Source of the DNA: Steinernema hermaphroditum
Lineage: Eukaryota; Nematoda; Chromadorea; Rhabditida; Steinernematidae
Direction of reading: 5' to 3'
Length of the DNA stretch: 64,000 nucleotides
Assembly: GCA_030435675.1 (NCBI GenBank)
Contig: CM059622.1
Location: 10,912,001 to 10,976,000, forward strand
Part shown: positions 34,798 to 45,800 of the stretch, piece after piece
Position numbering within the stretch: the first letter of the stretch is position 1
Layout of the letters: each line of letters starts with the position of its first letter
Program-made: the position numbers and the translations under genes
Notes under the pieces: generated by a model
What the model saw: the letters and a program-made list of their open reading frames with translations, nothing else
What the model was told of the DNA's origin: nothing
Database searches by the model: none

Positions 34798-34884
34798 CAC
34801 ACAACGTTGTGATCAGTTGTTCCGCGCCTGCGCTCACTTTTTTGGAGGTCCCAACCGGTCTCCGAAGGGACAGATTCTATATAA
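34798..34884 (+). promoter_or_regulatory. collagen promoter (second copy)
   Basis: CACAACGTTGTG at 34798-34809 and TATATAA at 34878-34884, about 45 bp before the ATG, are identical in layout to the first copy's promoter. The promoter therefore looks intact although the coding region is frameshifted. Confidence 0.6.
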
Positions 34885-34928
34885 GCGCCCCTCCGATGCC
34901 CTCTACACCCTCCTCGGACTCACTCGAG

Positions 34929-35863
34929 ATGCACGAAGTGAAGCTTCTCGTCGGCGTGGCCTCGGCCTGCTCCACGATCGCCCGTCTAACCTGCCTCTTC
35001 GTCATCCCCTCGCTCTACTCCACCATCAGCGAGACCCACGACGAGGTCGTCAAGGGTGTCCAGGCCTTTCGTCTCGACACCGACGGCGCCTGGAGTCAGA
35101 TGATGGACGTGCAGCTCTCCGTGAGCCCACCCACGAAGCCCCGCGAGAACCCCTTCAACAGCATCTTCCGTCAGAAGCGTCAAAACTTCAACGGACTCCC
35201 CGCGTGGTGTCAGTGCGAGCCCACGAAGCCCACGTGTCCACCGGGTCCACCCGGACCCCCCGGTCACCCCGGAAAGGACGGCCTCCCTGGCGCCCCCGGC
35301 CCCAAGGGAGAGGACAACCTCTCCACCTTCGCCCCCATCACCTGCGCCCCCGTGGTGAGTCCCTCCTGAGAGCGCACAGGTCTGACGCCCTCTTTAGGAC
35401 AAGTCGTGCATCAAGTGCCCCGCCGGACCTCCCGGACCCAAGGGAGAAGACGGACCTGTCGGCCCCAAAGGCCCCGACGGCCATCCGGGACAGAACGGCG
35501 TTCACGGAAAGGACGGCCACCCTGGACAGCCAGGCGCCGCTGGAGCGGCCGGCGGCCCCCGGACCCAAGGGTCAGCCTGGACACCCCGGACCCGCCGGAA
35601 AAGACGGACAGCGCGGCAAGGGAAAGCAGGGACCGCGCGGAGCCCCTGGCCACGTCGGACCTGCTGGCGCTCCTGGAAAGCATGGACACGACGGCGCCCC
35701 TGGAGTCCCCGGCCACCGAGGGCCCGCCGGCCCTGCCGGTCACCCCGGAGCTCGTGGACACAACGGAACTCCCGGCACCACTGGAGGACCCGGAATCCCC
35801 GGCGCCGACGCCGCCTACTGCCCGTGCCCTCCCCGCTCGGCTGTCTTCGTCAACCGACAGTAA
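34929..35863 (+). pseudogene. cuticle collagen, inverted second copy with +1 frameshift
   Basis: Exon 1 (34929-35354) and exon 2 (35398-35863) align with the intact copy at 16378-17311. Exon 2 is 466 nt instead of 465. The extra G falls in gccggcggcccccgg at about 35549-35563, where the intact copy has one G fewer. The shift puts the rest of the Gly-X-Y domain out of frame; the collagen pattern reappears in another frame downstream. A Leu-to-Arg change in the N-terminal hydrophobic segment (TIARL against TIALL) also fits relaxed constraint. Splice sites, furin site, TATA box and AATAAA are intact. A sequencing or assembly error in a GC-rich repeat is the main alternative to a true pseudogene. 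Homology between the copies spans about 34794-35911. Confidence 0.75.
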
Positions 35864-36193
35864 CCTTCTTCTTCTTCTCCTTCTCTTCTGGCGAGAAAAA
35901 TAAATATGAGAGAATCACGTCCACAGCAGTGCTCTACGGTTCCTTCGTGTTTACCGCAGCAGTCCCAAAGTGGTATTCTAAACACACACAGATCGCTTGG
36001 ATAACTGTCATGCTTCTCGTAAAGTCAAGTTTTTTCGTACTCGATTGAGACGTCGTCGTTCTAAACAGTAGCCACCTCAAAGGACGCGACCGCAACGGGT
36101 TGCCAGCTCCTTGATCAACGTGCATCATTCGGGTGATTTCCGACCAGAATTCAACCGAGTCTCCGCTTTGCCTTCTGGGAAGCTCCACCGGTG

Positions 36194-36438
36194 TCACTCA
36201 GATTCGTCTATTTCCTCGTTCCAGACGTCTGCTTTTCCAGACTGAGAGCCATATTGCGACTGCAAACAACACGTGGAGCAGTGTGACATCGTAAACTTCT
36301 TGTGTTCGGCATGTTTCCTTTCGAAATTTTTGATCTGTTTCTGATTTTTGTGTCGCGCAACTCTAAATCGATTTTGCTTGTTGCTGTAATAGATTTTCGA
36401 GGAGATGATTTTCTCCTGTTTACTTGCTCGTGACACCT
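36194..36438 (-). CDS. possible last exon of an unrecognised small basic protein
   Basis: An 80-codon open stretch preceded by TTCAG and ending in TGA. It is Lys/Arg-rich (NRFRVARHKNQKQIKNF), then has HCSTCC and an acidic end (WNEEIDESE), which looks like protein rather than chance. A possible upstream exon ends at 36504 (AAG before GTAAAA), in phase, but no start codon was found for it. The region is divergent with asna-1. Low confidence; the whole could be non-coding. Confidence 0.3.
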
Positions 36439-36682
36439 GAATTTTCGGAAATGTGACGTTTCCTCTAGTGTTTCTTTTTGTAGAATGTTGTAAATTATTT
36501 TACCTTGTTTCCAAGCCTTGTTGTTCTGTTCGGGTGCTTTCTGCTGAGCTGTCTGTACAGGACTGAAAGAAAATGATGTGATCGTTTTTGGAAACTGTTT
36601 GATCATTGCGTCGTGTATCACCCTTGTCGTTTGCGCTATGGAATTGCTGCTAATTGTAAAATTACAGAGTCCGAGAGTAGAT

Positions 36683-37873
36683 ATGGCTTCCAACGGTGAT
36701 TTGAGCCATCTTCCTGAGACGTCGCTTCGCAACATCCTCGACCAGAAGTCGCTCAAATGGATCTTCGTTGGAGGCAAAGGAGGTGTCGGCAAAACAACGT
36801 GCAGTTGCTCGCTGGCCGTGCAGCTCGCTAAGGTGCGCAAGAGCGTCCTGATCATTTCAACCGATCCTGCTCACAATATATCGGACGCTTTTAACCAGAA
36901 GTTCACGAAGAAGCCCACACTTGTCAAGGGATTTGACAATCTGTTTGCCATGGTTGGTCGAGGCTCGTTTTTTTTGTTTTGATTCTGTCGTATTTTCCAG
37001 GAAATCGACGGTAGTTCGAGCGAAGGGATGAACTTCCTTAGCGACGACACCGACAATGACATGATGAAGATGGGAAAGAACATCATCAATGAGATTGCCG
37101 GCGGACTCCCGGGTATTGATGAGGCGATGAGCTTTTCGCAAATGATGAAGCTTATCGACTCGATGGATTTCGAAGTTGTGCTTTTCGACACAGCTCCAAC
37201 TGGCCACACTCTTCGTCTTCTCCAATTCCCCACTCTCATCGAAAAGACCCTTGGGAAGATTATGGGACTTCAGTCAACTGTTATGCCCATGATGTCGCAA
37301 GTAGGACTAAGAAGTCGTACCACGTACCTTAACCTAATTTTTAGTTCGGAGGGATGCTTGGACTGGGAAACATGTCTGCCGATGAAACAACTTCAAAATT
37401 GCGTGAAACCCTGGAAACCGTCAGAAAGATTAACGATCAGTTTAAGGATCCGGTATGTGTGTGGGTTCCAACACTCACTCTGTTACTTTATTTAGGAAAC
37501 AACGACTTTTGTTTGCGTTTGTATAGCCGAATTCCTTTCTATGTACGAGACGGAACGTCTTATCCAGGAGCTGACTAAAAGCGATATTGATACTCACAAC
37601 ATAATCGTGAACCAGCTGCTTTTTCCCGATAGGGATGACAGCGGCTGTATTAAGTGCGGCAAGTGCAAATCAACGTATGGTATTCAGAAGAAGTATCTTA
37701 ATGAGGTTAGATAATTGCTAACGGTATAGTTATTATCTTTGTCTGTTTAGATCTTGGAGTTGTATGAGGATTTCAACATAACGATGCTACCTCGTCTCGA
37801 GAACGAGGTTCGCGGTGCCGACAATATTCGTGACTTCAGTGAGCGTTTGATTGTGCCGACAACTTCTCTCTAG
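36683..37873 (+). CDS. asna-1: ASNA1/GET3 ATPase for tail-anchored protein insertion
   Basis: Five exons (36683-36952, 37001-37300, 37345-37452, 37496-37705 and 37751-37873) give 336 residues, close to C. elegans and human homologues. The P-loop is [10 protein letters not shown], with [12 protein letters not shown] after it. The switch region reads [20 protein letters not shown]. The zinc-binding CxxC (CIKCGKC) that links the dimer is present, as is an NQLLFP segment. GET3/TRC40 proteins shield tail-anchored membrane proteins in the cytosol and pass them to the ER; nematode asna-1 also affects insulin secretion and arsenite tolerance. The ATG chosen gives a short N-terminus before the P-loop; a longer start further upstream would add hydrophobic residues not seen in the family. 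Confidence 0.96.
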
Positions 37874-38137
37874 AGTGTGCGGCCTTGTTTCTGTTATCGC
37901 TCCATTCTTAATATATGCGATTTTTGTTTGTTATATAATGAGAGCTAGAAGTAAATATTGGTCGTGATGACGCTAGGTGGGACTCAATGAACTGGTTGAG
38001 TGTGGGCCTGTCTCCTCGCGAAGACAGCATGAAGGGTCACAAATCAAAAACTAAATCCATTTATATCAATAGTTAGTGCAGTAAATGATTATTAAATACT
38101 AAACAGGAAATACACATAATTACAGGAGTGTTGTTGG

Positions 38138-39032
38138 TTAAAGCTCCATAACTTGGCGAATCGCGTTGTTAAACGTTTCCCGAATGAGCTTATCCTAAAC
38201 GAACAAAAAGCAATCACAGTAATTGGGGTCAAGCAACTCACCACTTTCTCTAAATCGCTATCGCTATTGTTTTGCGTGGGCTGCACCGCCTCGAGTCCGG
38301 CCCATATGTCTTCGGGTCTCAGAGCCTGAAACAACATCTTTTATTTAACTGGAATCCCATTGTATCGTTGTACCCCCTGATATCTGAAGATAGCCACTTG
38401 TCTGGAGAGCGAAGTTTTCGAAAATCGCAAATTGTACTTTCTGGCGATCTCGTTCGACATCTCGGCAAGGCCGTATCGGCCGATGGGCGCTTTCGTCTCT
38501 TTAAAGTGCACGTATTTTCGCAGCATCTCTGTACCTTCACGAGTCATCCAAAATGTCTTACGATGAAACATCTTCAGACCTGAACTCTCCTGAAATGCAG
38601 TGATAAAATAATCAAACAGCGAGAGGGACGGTATACTTACCACTTCCTCTCCAAAATTCGGGCTCATTATGTCATTATGCGGCTGGCTCGAGTCGAGATC
38701 GTCGTCGCTGTCCAGTGTTATCGTTTCATCGAGACTTTGCGGAACGGAGCTTCTTCGGGATCTTCCAACTTCTAGGGTCGAATCATACACGCCCTAAACA
38801 GCACAAGATTATCAGAGAACAACAAGGCTGGCGAGCAAACCGTCATCCAAACAGGCTTCTTTGACTTGCGAAGATGTAGGCCTATCGTCGCCTTTGAGAA
38901 TCTCAGTCCATGGCGGTTGAGTATCTCGTTACGCACCCAGCCTATTGTGCGTGGAGCGAGGGTCGCCTTGGAGTTGAAATACTCCGTTGCTATACGCTCC
39001 GCGTCTTCGGATGACCAAAATTTGTGCGGCAT
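38138..39032 (-). CDS. unrecognised protein with two related helical repeats
   Basis: Five exons (39032-38841, 38793-38641, 38589-38374, 38325-38242 and 38194-38138) give 233 residues. Two ~60-residue units align with each other: FWSSEDAERIATEYF...LAPRTIGWVRNEI...LRFSK and FWMTREGTEMLRKYV...APIGRYGLAEMSNEI...LRFSK. Both share FW, Glu/Arg spacing, an AP-x-x-G turn and LRFSK. A Ser/Asp-rich linker (LDSDDDLDSS) joins them, and a helical acidic-basic tail follows. The layout suggests a duplicated DNA- or protein-binding helical (Myb/HTH-like) domain, but no named family was identified. It is tail to tail with asna-1. Confidence 0.7.
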
Positions 39033-39384
39033 TAATTATTCTGGAAGCAAGGGGAAAGTTATTAATACCCAGAGACAGTTTACACGTCGAAAACACAATC
39101 ACCGTATCCATATCAACACAGCAAGGGACGACAACCGGGAAAGGACAACAGGCTTTTGAGAGAAATGGAAGGATTCAGACGACAGCGTCTGTCCGGAGTT
39201 GCATTTCGAATTGAAGGGGGTCGTGCCGAGACCTCTTTTGTAAGGCGAAATTTCTTCGGCAGACGCCTCTCGCTCGCGTCTATTGTCTCTTTGCGACTAG
39301 TCGCTGTCTGCCAGACACCCTGCTCGAATTTCCCCGTTTTCCTTCTTCCGTTGGCCACGAGCTTTACCAGGCAAAGTTCCAGAT
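39033..39384. other. divergent spacer between the two-repeat gene and TGS1
   Basis: This is a bidirectional upstream region of 352 bp. The plus strand has ctttaccag 15 nt before the TGS1 ATG, a possible leader acceptor. No gene is seen. Confidence 0.5.
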
Positions 39385-41310
39385 ATGTACCGATTCGACT
39401 GGCGACGTATCGCTGATTTGGAAATTACACATAGCGGTGATGATGTGCGTCCCGTGTTGTTCACGAGGGTCTTCACTTGGTAGGTGTTTTGTCTTCTGTA
39501 CATTTTGATGATGAAGTACTTTTCAGTGATCGCGATCTGCTGAAATTGGCGGCAGATTCTGAAGCAGAGAAATTGCTCGAGGACGCTCATTCGGCGAGCC
39601 GCAGGAGCTTAACCGATACAGAGCTTTGCGAGAAGGACTTGCAGTGCCTAGAAGCGCTTACTATTGATGGTAGGCACTCTCAGGATCGTGTGGGTTGACG
39701 TGCAGTTTTAATTACAGGCGAACATGCTTTGGAGCCACAGGAAGTAGCAGAGGCGGGAAACAACAACACCTTGATTGTACCCTCTGACTTCCCGAGCGAA
39801 TTCATTTCAACGAAGCGTCCTCTTTACATGAAACCCTGCTATGGAGAAATTAGGCTCGCAGCAGCCGAAAACTTCTTGTCCTACTGGGCTCGTATCGGCG
39901 AATATCTGATCAGTCAATCGTGGTTGAACGATTACGGCGATCAGATGGACCAAGAGCAACGTGAGCAACTTGTAAACCGTGTTGCTATGTTGCGCCCATC
40001 AAAGATTCTGAAGAGCGAAGAGAATGGATACAGTGGCGTATTTCGTGAGGCCGGAGAAGACCCCAGTGCACACGGTGACTGGAATAAGCTGTTTTCACGC
40101 TTTTGTGCGCTTGTGGAGAGACAGTGTCGGGAGTCTCACGAACGCGTATTATCGAAGTCAGCCATCGCAGTCAAATGCTACCATTTCTTCAGGAAGGTTC
40201 GACACATTCGTTTCATCAAATTGCATCGTGAACGACTTCTCAGATTGCGCAGTGGGGCTACCTCCCTGGATTCCGTGTTGATGGCAACCTCTTTGAGAAC
40301 GTGAAGTATTGCTTTTATTACGCTTCGGAAGATGAGTCTCAGCCCACCGAGAGTGAGAGCATCAGCCCTGAAGAAAACGTCGCTTCTCCTCTATCTCTGG
40401 AGGACGAACAAGCTTCGAGAGATCTTATGAAGGTCGTCACCAAGATCTTCGACAAGAATATGATGTTCGACTACAGCACTGATCTCAAGAATGATGAGCA
40501 CTTACTGGCTGCAAATGCGTTGTTATTATGCAAGCAACGTGTCTTCACGAAGTACTGGCTGCAGCGGTACAGAATCTTCTCGAAGTTCGATGAAGGAGTC
40601 ATGATTGACAAAGGTATCATATGGTGTCGCTGAGCGAGGTTGAGATTGAGTTGCATTTAGAAAGCTGGTGTTCGGCCACTCCCGAAAGGATTTCGGCTCA
40701 TATTGCGGATCGTCTCATTCAAGCGCCGGGGAAAATCGTTCTTGATGCCTTTACCGGAGTAGGCGGGAACGCGATCCAGTTCGCACTCAAAGGAGCACAT
40801 GGTACTTGCCATATTTAAGTGGTGCTCTACCATGTCTTTTCAGTGATTGCTGTGGATACCGATCGGACCCATCTCAAATGCGCGCAACACAATGCCCGAA
40901 TATATGGAGTTGAGAAGAGCATCACCTTCGTACTCGGAGACTTCTTCGAGGTCGCCAAGATCCTAGCAAAGAACAAGTTCGTCGATGCTGTTTTCTTAGC
41001 CCCGTCGTGGGGAGGTCCCTCCTACAAGACCAAGCGCTCCTTCCAGTTAGAAGCAATGGAGCCCTGTGGCTTTAAGGTGTTCAACGCGGCAAAAGAGATC
41101 TCACCAAACATCGCCTTTTTCCTGCCCAAGAATATCACATTGAAGCAGGTACTGTGCAATTTGGCTCTCTCATTCCTAAATTTGTTCTACTTCCAGGTAT
41201 TGGAGTTAGCCGGCAAAAGTGGACGCTGCGAAATGGAACAGAATACCCTGAATAACAAGATCAAAGCAGTCACAGCCTACTACGGAAATCTCTGCGAGTC
41301 ATCGGCTTGA
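39385..41310 (+). CDS. tgs-1: TGS1 trimethylguanosine synthase
   Basis: Seven exons (39385-39479, 39527-39669, 39718-40196, 40244-40613, 40661-40801, 40844-41148 and 41197-41310) give 548 residues. The C-terminal half is the methyltransferase: FTKYWLQRYRIFSKFDEGV, SWCSATPERISAHIADRL, the SAM-binding VLDAFTGVGGNAIQFALKG, VIAVDTDRTHLKCAQHNA, the catalytic-site LAPSWGGPSY, and QNTLNNKIKAVTAYYGNL. The N-terminal half is divergent and acidic, as in relatives. TGS1 converts m7G caps of snRNAs and snoRNAs (and spliced-leader RNAs in nematodes) to trimethylguanosine. In the SPPWGGPxY motif the second Pro is Ser here; the Trp that stacks on the cap is kept. The 3'/40196 to 40244 junction is the weakest splice. 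Confidence 0.92.
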
Positions 41311-41735
41311 ATTGCTTAATGGAAGGCATAATATATGTTGTTAAGTTTGTAGTAATTTCTATGTTGTATAATAGTTGTATTTTACTAACCGACTGTTTAA
41401 TTTTAGTAAAGTTTTTTGTGTATACAAGGTCTATTTGGTCCAGGGTACAGGTGGGGGGGGGGGGTGTCCGCCGTACACTTTTCAGTTTTGCTTAACACCA
41501 GACGCATCCATTCTTGAGCAAGCCGGATCATTGTGCGAATTTGAGCTAGCACGAATTTATTTAGGTTCCATGTGTTGTATATAATATCTTTTTTTGTTTA
41601 AGCGGCAAAGTGCGACAAGTAACATGTTCACATTGTAAGAGAATGGCAAAAGTCGACAATTCCGAAATCAGTGGGTAGGAAATTCATAATTTACATACAA
41701 GCAAAGTGAAATCCTCAAGAGAAGTGAAGTTTCGT
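41311..41735. other. convergent spacer with a G12 run
   Basis: This lies between the stops of TGS1 and EXC-4. It contains 12 consecutive G at 41453-41464. Otherwise AT-rich, with no gene seen. Confidence 0.6.
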
Positions 41736-42861
41736 TTACTGATCGAGCTTCAGACGTCGGATGTCTTCGAGCACCGCCTCCGGGATGGTGTGCGTCTTTG
41801 TGGGCGCCTGCAGAGTTTCGCGCTGATTCGTGAAGATGTTCATTTGCTCCTGGAAGACTATATGACTAGAGAGAAAACAAGGGAGTGCGTATGTACCTTG
41901 TAGTGGTGAAGGATGTCTTGGTCGGCTGGGCACGATTCAATGAAGGCGGCGGTACGGTAGGCCGTCAGGATATAGTTCCACAAGTAGGTGAAGTTGTGCG
42001 GAATATCGAATCCGAGAAGGCGCTGACCGACGATGCGCATGTGATGGAGACGCGGCATGAGTTCGCAGTCGTACTCGGTCATGCTGGAGCCGAGAAGATA
42101 GCGCGTTCCGCGTTGAGACAACAACTGAAAGGTGTCCATGTGAGTATTACTGTAGTTTGGCGAACACTCACCTGATCGATGTTAGCCAGCTGCTCGACCA
42201 ATTTGTGGTGAGTGGCGGCGATCTGCGGGGGCAGCTCGTTCAACGGTGTGACCACCTTCTTGCCCTTGTCGTGGTCGATCTTCGCGCGCAAGAACACCTT
42301 GAAGTTACGGTAGATGCTCTGTATATTTTTCTCGACGGCGAGATCCTTCTCGAAGAGCGGAACGCGCAGCTCCTTCGCCAAGTGGAAGATCCTTCCTTCG
42401 ATCTCACGGTTGTCCGTGTACTGCACGCCCTTCTCTTCCTCGACCATGATCGGCGGCTGCGCGCCGAGGAAGTTCCTCTTGAAAGCTTCTGAGTTGACGT
42501 TGACTGTTTTCACCTCGACGCGGACGACACCGACTTCGTAGAGGGCGTAGAGTTCCATCCAGAATTCCTGGCAGAAGAGGCATGCTCCGATGCGCCGATT
42601 GTCGATACCAGAGGCCTGCAACAGTCTACATTACCAGTCTGTCTCGCTAACCAAATGTCTAGACACCCACAACGGAATGCGGAAACAAAAAAGTAGATCT
42701 ACCACCTACAATTTGTGTCTACTGTCTAGACACTCGCAATGCAGACATTCAGCACTTACCTTCACGTAAAGCTCCAGAAGTGGGCGGTGAGGGCGTCCGT
42801 CGTCGCCGTTCGCGAGTCCACCGTCGCTCCCATTGGTCTGAATCTGATAATCGTCGGCCAT
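41736..42861 (-). CDS. exc-4: EXC-4-type CLIC chloride intracellular channel protein
   Basis: Four exons (42861-42760, 42615-42172, 42124-41897 and 41849-41736) give 295 residues (C. elegans EXC-4 is about 290). After a short N-terminus and LLELYVKASGIDNRRIGACL comes the thioredoxin-like CLIC domain with FCQEFWMELYALYEVGV and the AQPPIM turn. The all-helical GST-like half follows: MTEYDCELMPRLHHMRIVG, FDIPHNFTYLW, ILTAYRTAAFIESCPADQDI, then NQRETLQAPTKTHTIPE. In C. elegans EXC-4 sits at the apical membrane of the excretory canal and keeps its lumen narrow; the same role here is inferred. A TTACAG acceptor 16 nt before the ATG is a probable leader site. The family is conserved enough that a close paralogue (EXL-1) is unlikely but possible. 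Confidence 0.95.
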
Positions 42862-45800
42862 TCGCACAAAATCGATCTGTAAGCAGAAGAAGTCAAAATC
42901 GACGCCGTTGCACTTTCTCCGAGCGACTCGCTGTCACGCGGGGCGACGGCACAAAAACGGACGACGCGAAAATAAACGAAAGCGATCGCCACTCGAGGAA
43001 GCAACAACTCCGCGAGATGTTTCGGCGGTGACGCAACTTTTTGCCGCGCACAGTGCTGAAAGGGAAGACGGAGCGGATTTGATCGATTTGCGTCTTCTTT
43101 CCACAGTGCACGTGTTTGTGGAGCGGATTTAAAATCGCAGAATGAAACATCAAACAGCATGCTGGCGACGTTTTTTCGCGCATAGGGGAAGATCAAGACA
43201 CGGTTTCCGGATTCTTCGGACTATACGAGGAGAGTACACGCAGGGCACTTCGAAGAAAAATCACGACACGTGACCCAAAATTCGGTTCAATTAACTTTCG
43301 CAGGATGACGGGCTCACGAAAATGATAGGGTTGCATCTGGTTTCGACAAAATGGCCTACAATAACCTCTTCGAAGACCTGTTGCAACCTATGCCTGAAAA
43401 GGAGCGCTGTGGGCGTGCCCAAAAAGGGACCAGAAAAATCGTCTCTTCAAAACAACAATGAAACATTTCCAAAAGTAGACAAAGCAGACTGAAAATCCAC
43501 ATCGCAGACAGACATTCCTAGATAATGAGACATATAAGAAGAGAGATAGACACGTAACCACTCAAATGTAATTTACAGAGCTAACAAATAAGAAAGCTAC
43601 CCAAGAAGGAACACCCTCTGAGCAGCCATCCTCTCCAATTTCCGTCGCGCCATTTGACTGAGATCACGAGGACATAAAATCAGAAAAGAGCGCCGGATCA
43701 TCGCCCGGTCCACTTTCGCTTTCCTCGCGCGCTCTTCTCACTCCGATCGCCTTTCATCCGCGCCTCCTGACGGCGTCGAGGTGTTCGCGCGAAGTGCTTG
43801 AGGGTCTCGCGCCAGTGAAACGGCAAACAAAGGGTGACGCCGCCGGTAGCGAGCGAGTGCACGCGTAAGAGGCGAAGTGAAACGGAACCGTTGCGAGGCG
43901 CTTCGAGGCAACAGCTTGTAGACCGGCGGCGCCGCTTATCACTTTATGACACTTCGCGGCGCCAGTCGCAAATTAATCGCTCGTGGAAGGAGGCGATGTT
44001 TGCCGACGGGGTGTCCTTTCAAAGAAGGGGACACTTTGAGCCGTTTTACGGCGCCGAAGACGCTGACTTTGGGGCAGCTGTCAACAAAATCATAAAGTTG
44101 TCCTTTGGAATAGACGTGTAAACATTGGGAGAAAGGATCAGAGAGGAGAAGAACTGGGAATGTGCACGGGCCCTATAGTGCACAGGAAGACGTGGTTTTC
44201 AAAGGTCAATACTTCTAAAGAAAAAGCTATCGGGTTACGGTAGCTGAGAGCCTTACGGGAGTTCCCAAGTTCCAAGAACATTGAAAAGATTACAGTTTTA
44301 GGTATCCTGATGACCATCACGATGTCTACCTGACTATTTATTTGTTTTCCTATGGAATGTCATATGAGGACACTACCAGGACACATGATCTTTGGAGATA
44401 AGGTGCAAAGTTTGAAGGCTTGCAAAATACGATAAGAACGGTCGTAAATTTGATATATTTGTTTATCTCAAGCTTACATTAGGATATACTGATTATCATC
44501 AGTACAGTTAGCCAGGAATCCACGAAAGGCATGCTTTCTAAAGAGACAAGGATACATAGCTAATAGGCTCCATTTGGAGCCAGCAGTAAATAGGCTTCAC
44601 TTCATAATAAAGAAAGTGGAACCAAGGCTCGCAAACAAACCTAATTAATTGCGCCCACTTTAGACCAAACACAAACAGTCGACGCGTTCCACAAGGGAAA
44701 CATTCGCCGATTGGAGAGCCCCGGGAGCACCATGTAAAACACGTCCACACGTCAGCATTCAGCGCCTAACAGTCAGTGCACTAGCGGAACGAAGAGCGAA
44801 CAATGAGCGTCAGCCACACCACATTCGCCTCTTGTTCTTTTGCAGCCTCCGCCCGTGGATTCCATTTTACATTTATGACGATTTCGCATTCAGCGTTTGT
44901 CTATTCAAAAACCCTGGGAAAATGAATTTCAATCTCCCGCCACCCCATAAAATCACAAATTAGCAGCACAAATTGAAGGCAAACTGCGGTAATCGCGTCA
45001 TGAGGACAACAAACCGGTCGCGGCGGGTGGTGTTGAAAAACACGATTGCGCGGAGCCCATTAGATTTGTCATCACTAATCCGACTGTTAAGGGTCCGATT
45101 TGGGAGCCGGAACAGAGCACGCGCCTGCATTTACCGCTCTTGCGCAACAATAGCATTTTGGGGTTCGGAGAGGGCGGACCACCGGACGCTCTCCGCCCTC
45201 CGGGGTGAGTCATCGAGGGGCGCCAAGAAGATATGCGAGGAGAGCTATTTGGACGGCAGGCTTAAGTGTTCTGAGTCAGCTTGAGACGATTGCGAAAGCT
45301 CAGCTTCTTTCCAGGAGATAGATCTTGTTTTTGTGCGTTTGTGAAGGGATTTATTTGGTTGGACTTGTGGAAAACACTGATCCTTTGCCATTCGGAAAAT
45401 GAGGTTGGATGCAATAAGTGTAATATTCTGTAGAAAGGTCCAAGGGACTTATGAAAAAATGCCATCTTCAATCTTAACCTGTTTTCTACATTCAATCGCA
45501 ACCTGTTTTTTCTTTCTAAAGTTCCATTCAAAAGCTCTCAGATTTTTCACAATTACGATATCCATAATATGGGAAATTTTGAATTACATCGATCGAGGCC
45601 TGTTCAGTCACTACCGCTGGAGGGCATCATAACTTCAGCCTTATTCGTATCCCATATGCCAATGGTACGACCAAAATAAACTGCATAGTCGCGGGTCAAA
45701 AAAAATCATAAATACTTGATAGAAGCGAAATTTAGCCTTATTTTTGTAATGGAACGTCTGACACTAAAAATCGACCGCATATTGAGACACTCATGCCCAC

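Noticed and set aside
36208..36855. 215-codon minus frame overlapping the start of asna-1
   Set aside because: It runs antisense through conserved ASNA-1 coding sequence and shows no domain; only its far 3' part (36194-36438, different frame) looks possibly coding.
41453..41464. G12 run as a possible G-quadruplex or slippage site
   Set aside because: A single homopolymer in a convergent 3' spacer; noted in the annotation but there is no support for function.
43834..44121. 95-codon Arg-rich plus frame upstream of EXC-4
   Set aside because: GC-rich promoter-like sequence; no conserved motif or intron structure.
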